Part shown: positions 48,531 through 52,328 of the stretch, one piece after another | Layout of the letters: each line of letters starts with the position of its first letter | Numbering within the stretch: position 1 is the first letter of the stretch | Origin: an uncultured Collinsella sp. | Lineage (GTDB): Bacteria > Actinomycetota > Coriobacteriia > Coriobacteriales > Coriobacteriaceae | Length of the DNA: 52,328 bases | Assembly: GCA_900541285.1 (NCBI GenBank) | Contig: UQJA01000001.1 | Location: 1 to 52,328, forward strand | Direction: 5' to 3' | The notes under the pieces: model-generated | What the model was told of the DNA's origin: nothing | Databases searched by the model: none | Seen by the model: the letters and a program-made list of their open reading frames with translations, nothing else | Made by a program: the position numbers and the translations under genes

Positions 48531-50312
48531 ATGACGATCACCGAAATCGACGAGAAGTTCATGCGCGAGGCGTTGGCGGAGGCTCGCGGCGCCGCTGCGG
48601 TGGGCGAGGTACCGATTGGTGCCGTGGTGGTGCGCGACGGTGAGATCGCCGCGAGGGCGCACAATCGGCGCGAACTCGACCAGGACCCTTCGGCTCATGC
48701 CGAGTTTGCGGCCGTGTGCGCCGCTGCCCAGGCGCTCGGTCGCTGGCGCCTTTCCGACTGTACGGTCTATGTGACGTTGGAACCCTGCTGCATGTGCGCA
48801 GGCCTTATGGTTAACGCGCGCGTGGGGCGCTGCGTGTATGGCGCGAGCGACGCCAAGGCGGGCGCGTTGGGATCCCTATACGATTTGAATGCCGACTCGC
48901 GCCTGAATCATCGGTTTAACGTGACGGCTGGGGCCTTGGCGGATGAATGCCGTGAGCTGCTGAGTAGCTATTTTGACGGTCTGCGCGGAGCGGGCGGCGC
49001 TGATTGCGGCTGTGGGGCCGATCTTGAAGCACACGCCGCTCACGCCGCAGCGCTCGCGGGTGCCGAAGAGGATGCTGGCGCGGCGGTTGATTTTGGCCCC
49101 GTGCAGCGCCGGCCCCGCCGTGTGCTGTTGGCGATCGACTCCTTTAAGGGCAGCGTTTCGAGTGCGCAGGCGGAGGCGGCGGTTGCCGAAGGCGTGCGCC
49201 GCGTTTGGCCCGATGCCGAGGTGTGCACATTGCCGCTGGCGGATGGCGGTGAGGGGACGCTCGATGCCGTTGCCGCGTGCGGCGGTGAGATTGTGACCTG
49301 CGAGGTGGCAGGTCCCTTGGGCGACCGCGTGTCTGCCCGGATGCTGGTTGATGTCGAGCGCGAGTCCTCGGTCATCGAGATGGCCGAGGCGGCCGGCATT
49401 GGGTATTCGCCTTGCACGGAGTCGTCGGCGCTGGCTGCTACAACCTATGGCGTGGGCGAGCTCATGCTTCGCGCGGTTCGCATGGGCGCAAAGACTATCT
49501 ATATTGGCTTGGGCGGCAGTGCCACCAACGACGGTGGCGCCGGCATGCTGCAGGCGCTGGGCGCGCGTGTGGTCGATGATCAGGGCTGCGATGTCGCCCC
49601 CGGTCTTGCCGGACTTGAGCGGGCGGCGAGCGTTGATTTGGCGCCAGCGCTTCGGGCTTTGGATGGCGCTCGTATTGTTGTGCTTTCGGATGTCGATAAT
49701 CCGCTCGTAGGGCGTCGCGGCGCGCTTGCGGTGTTCGGCGGACAGAAGGGTCTGCCGGCGGGCGACATCGAGACGCTGCGCAGGTGCGACAGCTGGATGG
49801 TCGGCTACGGTCGCTTGCTCGACGCCGCGATTGCCGGAGCTCGAGCCCAGGGGTTGTTGCGCACACCCGAGGGCGCGCGGACATTTGGCTCGGTGCTCGG
49901 CGTGCCCGGCGCGGGCGCTGCCGGTGGCTTGGGCGCGGCGTTGCTGGCGCTCGGCGCGGAGCTACGCTCGGGTGTGGAGACGGTGCTCGATCTCGTGGGG
50001 TTTGACGAGCGTGTACGCGATGTCGACCTGGTCATAACGGGCGAGGGCAATATGGATGAGCAGTCCGCCGCCGGTAAGGCACCGGTGGGCGTGGCCCGCC
50101 GCGCGAAGCGATATGGCAAGCCGGTGGTCGCCGTCGTGGGCGGTCGTGCCGACAACCTGGATGCGGTGTACGAGCAGGGCATCGACTTGGTGCTTCCGAT
50201 CTGCCGCAAGCCCATGCCCCTCGACCAGGCGCTCAACCCTCAGGAAGCCACAACCAACCTCATCTGCGCCGGCGAAGCAGCCGCCCAATCCTACGACCTC
50301 GCTCGCCTCTAG
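48531..50312 (+). CDS. fusion of tRNA adenosine deaminase (TadA) and glycerate kinase
   Basis: A single unbroken frame of 593 residues. Residues 1 to about 150 are TadA: HAEFAAV with the zinc His and catalytic Glu, EPCCMCAG with the two zinc Cys, and ARVGRCVYGASD; this domain should convert A34 to inosine in tRNA-Arg. An Ala/Asp-rich linker of about 45 residues follows. From about residue 197 a complete glycerate kinase (GlxK/GarK type) runs VLLAIDSFKGS, LGGSATNDGGAGM, FGGQKG, TGEGNMDEQSAAGK to the end. Neither half appears damaged. The functional reason for joining tRNA editing with glycerate phosphorylation is unknown. AGGGAAGG precedes the ATG. Confidence 0.9.
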   Translation: MTITEIDEKFMREALAEARGAAAVGEVPIGAVVVRDGEIAARAHNRRELDQDPSAHAEFAAVCAAAQALGRWRLSDCTVYVTLEPCCMCAGLMVNARVGRCVYGASDAKAGALGSLYDLNADSRLNHRFNVTAGALADECRELLSSYFDGLRGAGGADCGCGADLEAHAAHAAALAGAEEDAGAAVDFGPVQRRPRRVLLAIDSFKGSVSSAQAEAAVAEGVRRVWPDAEVCTLPLADGGEGTLDAVAACGGEIVTCEVAGPLGDRVSARMLVDVERESSVIEMAEAAGIGYSPCTESSALAATTYGVGELMLRAVRMGAKTIYIGLGGSATNDGGAGMLQALGARVVDDQGCDVAPGLAGLERAASVDLAPALRALDGARIVVLSDVDNPLVGRRGALAVFGGQKGLPAGDIETLRRCDSWMVGYGRLLDAAIAGARAQGLLRTPEGARTFGSVLGVPGAGAAGGLGAALLALGAELRSGVETVLDLVGFDERVRDVDLVITGEGNMDEQSAAGKAPVGVARRAKRYGKPVVAVVGGRADNLDAVYEQGIDLVLPICRKPMPLDQALNPQEATTNLICAGEAAAQSYDLARL

Positions 50313-50548
50313 AACTTATTTCCCCGGGAGTCCGGTTTGGCCGAGTAGTCAAAATAGCCCCACCCCAAATTAGCTACTTTGTGGGTTGTGGGGGATAAAG
50401 ATTGCCGGTCGAGTTGTCCTACTGGGGTATGTCGATGGCGCGAGTGGTTCGATTTTGAGCCTGAGTGGCAACCCGAGGCGAAATTTCAGGTCACCCAAAT
50501 TGCTACAATTTTAAGCATATAGCGATGTCCTGCCTTGCGTTTCTGCGC

Positions 50549-50557
50549 GGGGGGGGG
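50549..50557 (+). promoter_or_regulatory. nine-G homopolymer upstream of the adhesin promoter
   Basis: A run of nine G lies 35 bases upstream of the TATAAT at 50592-50597, just beyond the -35 position. Such tracts change length by slippage and vary surface-protein expression in other bacteria. The remainder of 50313-50638 shows no gene. Confidence 0.45.
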
Positions 50558-50591
50558 CGTATATTTGCATCGATGGGGACGACGACACATA

Positions 50592-50597
50592 TATAAT
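50592..50597 (+). promoter_or_regulatory. -10 hexamer of the fibro-slime gene
   Basis: A consensus TATAAT lies 42 bases before the ATG. No strong -35 is visible at 17 bases upstream; TTGCAT at 50565-50570 is too far. Confidence 0.5.
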
Positions 50598-50638
50598 GAG
50601 CCGCTGCTTGCCGTCCTCATGGATTGGGGAGGGCCTTC

Positions 50639-52306
50639 ATGAATCGCGTGTGTGCGAGAGCTCGAGAAAAGCTGAAGCCTTTTGGCGAAAAAACCAATAC
50701 AGTCAAGCGCGCTCTAAGGATTTTGACCGTCCCGCTGGCGGCATGTGCACTCATGTTTGGTGCGACAAGCGCATCGGCCGACCAGACAGTTCTCTTTAGC
50801 AACCATACCGTGAAGACGGTGAATCCTATTGGCACCACGGTCAATCTGTTCGACTACTGGGTCGTGGATGGCGATAACGACAGCTCGAGGAACATAAACA
50901 ACAAGAATGGCAATAACAACACCGGCATCAACAAAGGTCACCAGCTCAAGTTCAATGGTGGTGCCGGCACGGGCATTAACAAGTGGACGGGCAGAAGCGA
51001 TACCAAGGGTTTTGGACGTCTTTCATTTGTGAAGAACACGCTGGTAAATGGTTATCCGGAGATTGATGGCACCTACGCCTCCAATAACACGCACGGTACG
51101 TACGAAGACGAGTCGCTCGATTATCTCTTTAACAATGACAAACAGGACGGCAAGGCCGTTTACAACAACGTGCAAGGCCTTTTCCAGCTCAAAGGCGGCT
51201 ATTACGTTTATGACTCGTATGGCAAGAGCGATGACTCGTCTGGCAAGAGCGGCAACTATGCTGTGTATAACCCAACGACGAATTCCTTTAACGTCTACAA
51301 TTCTGCGGGCGTATATAAGAGCAAGGTATTAGATACAAATTTGGGTCAGTTCTTTCCCTTTGACTCGGCTGGCAAGGTTTTTAAAGAGGAGAACGGTCAG
51401 CTCTCTCCTATAGGAATAACGGACGATGAGAACGATAAGCTCAACCACCACTTTGGCATGTCCATGACCACGGAGTTTGTCCAGCCTAACGGTGGCAAGA
51501 CCACCAAAAACGAGGATATGATCTTTGAGTTCTCGGGCGACGACGACGTTTGGGTGTACATCGATGGCGTACTCGTGGGCGATCTGGGTGGCATCCACGA
51601 GAAGGCGACGCTCAAGATCAACTTCGCCACCGGTGGCGTGCATGTCGGGCATGTTGACAATGCAAATGATCCCGAAAAGACAATTCAAGACACCACCATT
51701 AGGGCGATGTTCGAAGCCGCCGGCGCAGATGCCACCAACTTCTCCGGCAACACCTTCCTCGGCAGCACCAAGCACACGCTGAGCTTCTTCTATCTGGAGC
51801 GTGGCGCGGGTGCATCGAACATGTCGCTCAAGTTTAACCTCACCACCCTGCCGTCGTCCGAGGTCGCGAAGGTCGACCAAAACGGCGAGGCAGTCAATGA
51901 CGCAACCTTCGGGCTGTACCGGTCCGGTGGACCAGATTGCGACTGGAATACGGGTGAGCTCGTCGCTCGGGGCACGACGGAAAACGGGGGCCAGCTGATA
52001 CTTCGAAAGTTAAAGCCGGGCGACTCCGAGCCGAGCGACTCCGTCCTCTCGTTTGACGAAGAGCACAACAAAAATCATTGCGACTACTTTGTACTCAAAG
52101 AAGAAAACCTGCCCGCGGGATATCGCTCGAGCCTGACCTCATCAACCACCGCAACTCCAGGCGAGTTGCATTTGCAGTACAAGCCAGCCGCGACAACCGG
52201 CTCGGGTGGCGTGGTAGTTGCGCCGCAGACAACGGTTGAAACAGCCGACGGCGAACAATGGAAGGGTAGCCGCATGTGGCTGAACGGCGGGCATCTTGTC
52301 GCCTAA
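50639..52306 (+). CDS. fibro-slime domain surface adhesin with Cna_B-like domain, possibly truncated
   Basis: The 555-residue product has a long signal peptide (about 47 residues, basic start, core LTVPLAACALMFGATSASA). A Asn/Gly-rich region (residues 60-120) leads to the fibro-slime domain, whose hallmark FSGDDDVWVYIDGVLVGDLGG lies near residues 300-320. A Cna_B/SpaA-like domain follows (residues about 400-500, ATFGLY and YFVLKEENLPAGY). The frame stops at 52306 without a sortase LPxTG motif or membrane anchor, which such adhesins need. Either the stop is genuine or a one-base change breaks a longer gene that continues past the window edge. GGGGAGGG precedes the ATG. Confidence 0.8.
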   Translation: MNRVCARAREKLKPFGEKTNTVKRALRILTVPLAACALMFGATSASADQTVLFSNHTVKTVNPIGTTVNLFDYWVVDGDNDSSRNINNKNGNNNTGINKGHQLKFNGGAGTGINKWTGRSDTKGFGRLSFVKNTLVNGYPEIDGTYASNNTHGTYEDESLDYLFNNDKQDGKAVYNNVQGLFQLKGGYYVYDSYGKSDDSSGKSGNYAVYNPTTNSFNVYNSAGVYKSKVLDTNLGQFFPFDSAGKVFKEENGQLSPIGITDDENDKLNHHFGMSMTTEFVQPNGGKTTKNEDMIFEFSGDDDVWVYIDGVLVGDLGGIHEKATLKINFATGGVHVGHVDNANDPEKTIQDTTIRAMFEAAGADATNFSGNTFLGSTKHTLSFFYLERGAGASNMSLKFNLTTLPSSEVAKVDQNGEAVNDATFGLYRSGGPDCDWNTGELVARGTTENGGQLILRKLKPGDSEPSDSVLSFDEEHNKNHCDYFVLKEENLPAGYRSSLTSSTTATPGELHLQYKPAATTGSGGVVVAPQTTVETADGEQWKGSRMWLNGGHLVA

Positions 52307-52328
52307 GAAGAACATTTCTCCGGGCAGC

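Overview
The window is a high-GC chromosomal segment from a Gram-positive gut actinobacterium. The combination of an actinobacterial-type 23S rRNA, a fibro-slime surface adhesin, several LacI regulators and fructose-type PTS genes fits Coriobacteriia, most likely Collinsella. This assignment is inference from style and content: only the last 62 bases of 16S are present and no database search was possible.

Layout. 1-3760 is the distal part of an rRNA operon (16S end, tRNA-free spacer, 23S, 5S, terminator). 3.8-12.7 kb holds housekeeping genes: a tail-anchored small protein, Hsp20, an MBL-fold hydrolase, the tilS-hpt-ftsH cluster, a PLP aminotransferase and a PHP phosphatase. 12.8-19.3 kb holds a 23S rRNA uracil methyltransferase, a complete polar amino-acid ABC importer (lipoprotein, permease, ATPase) and an EF-G-like GTPase. 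19.4-20.3 kb is a secreted nuclease.

20.5-27.9 kb is the most interesting block. A LacI regulator is divergent from an operon of fructose-type PTS EIIBC, a GatZ/KbaZ-family protein without its usual catalytic aldolase partner, transaldolase, a transketolase split in two, and PTS EIIA. It reads as a self-contained route that imports a ketose and passes it to the non-oxidative pentose phosphate pathway. The EIIBC-gatZ junction can form two mutually entangled helices (a pseudoknot or switch), and each of the next two junctions carries a strong hairpin.

27.9-28.6 kb is a gene-free region full of repeats: a perfect 66-bp palindrome, nine copies of an octamer, and two copies of a roughly 50-bp stem-loop repeat that recurs at 31.5 and 33.7 kb. 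28.6-38.4 kb holds larE, a HAD phosphatase, a second LacI regulator, glmS, a GntR regulator divergent from a YeiH-type exporter, an enhancer-binding-protein-like regulator that has lost its ATPase motifs, a membrane protein and a nitroreductase.

38.7-48.4 kb holds a small conserved-looking protein, a MarR regulator with a heterodimeric ABC exporter, cysE, a DedA protein, ilvE, a MITE-like element, lemA and a TetR-type regulator. At 48.4 kb is a tRNA-Ser(UGA), followed by an unbroken fusion of tRNA adenosine deaminase (TadA) with glycerate kinase. The window closes with a fibro-slime/Cna_B adhesin whose promoter lies close to a nine-G tract and whose frame ends abruptly near the window edge.

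Intergenic regions are rich in palindromes, including two ~140-150 bp nested hairpins and a family of stem-loops sharing a GGGACA core. Many look like REP or MITE elements rather than simple terminators.
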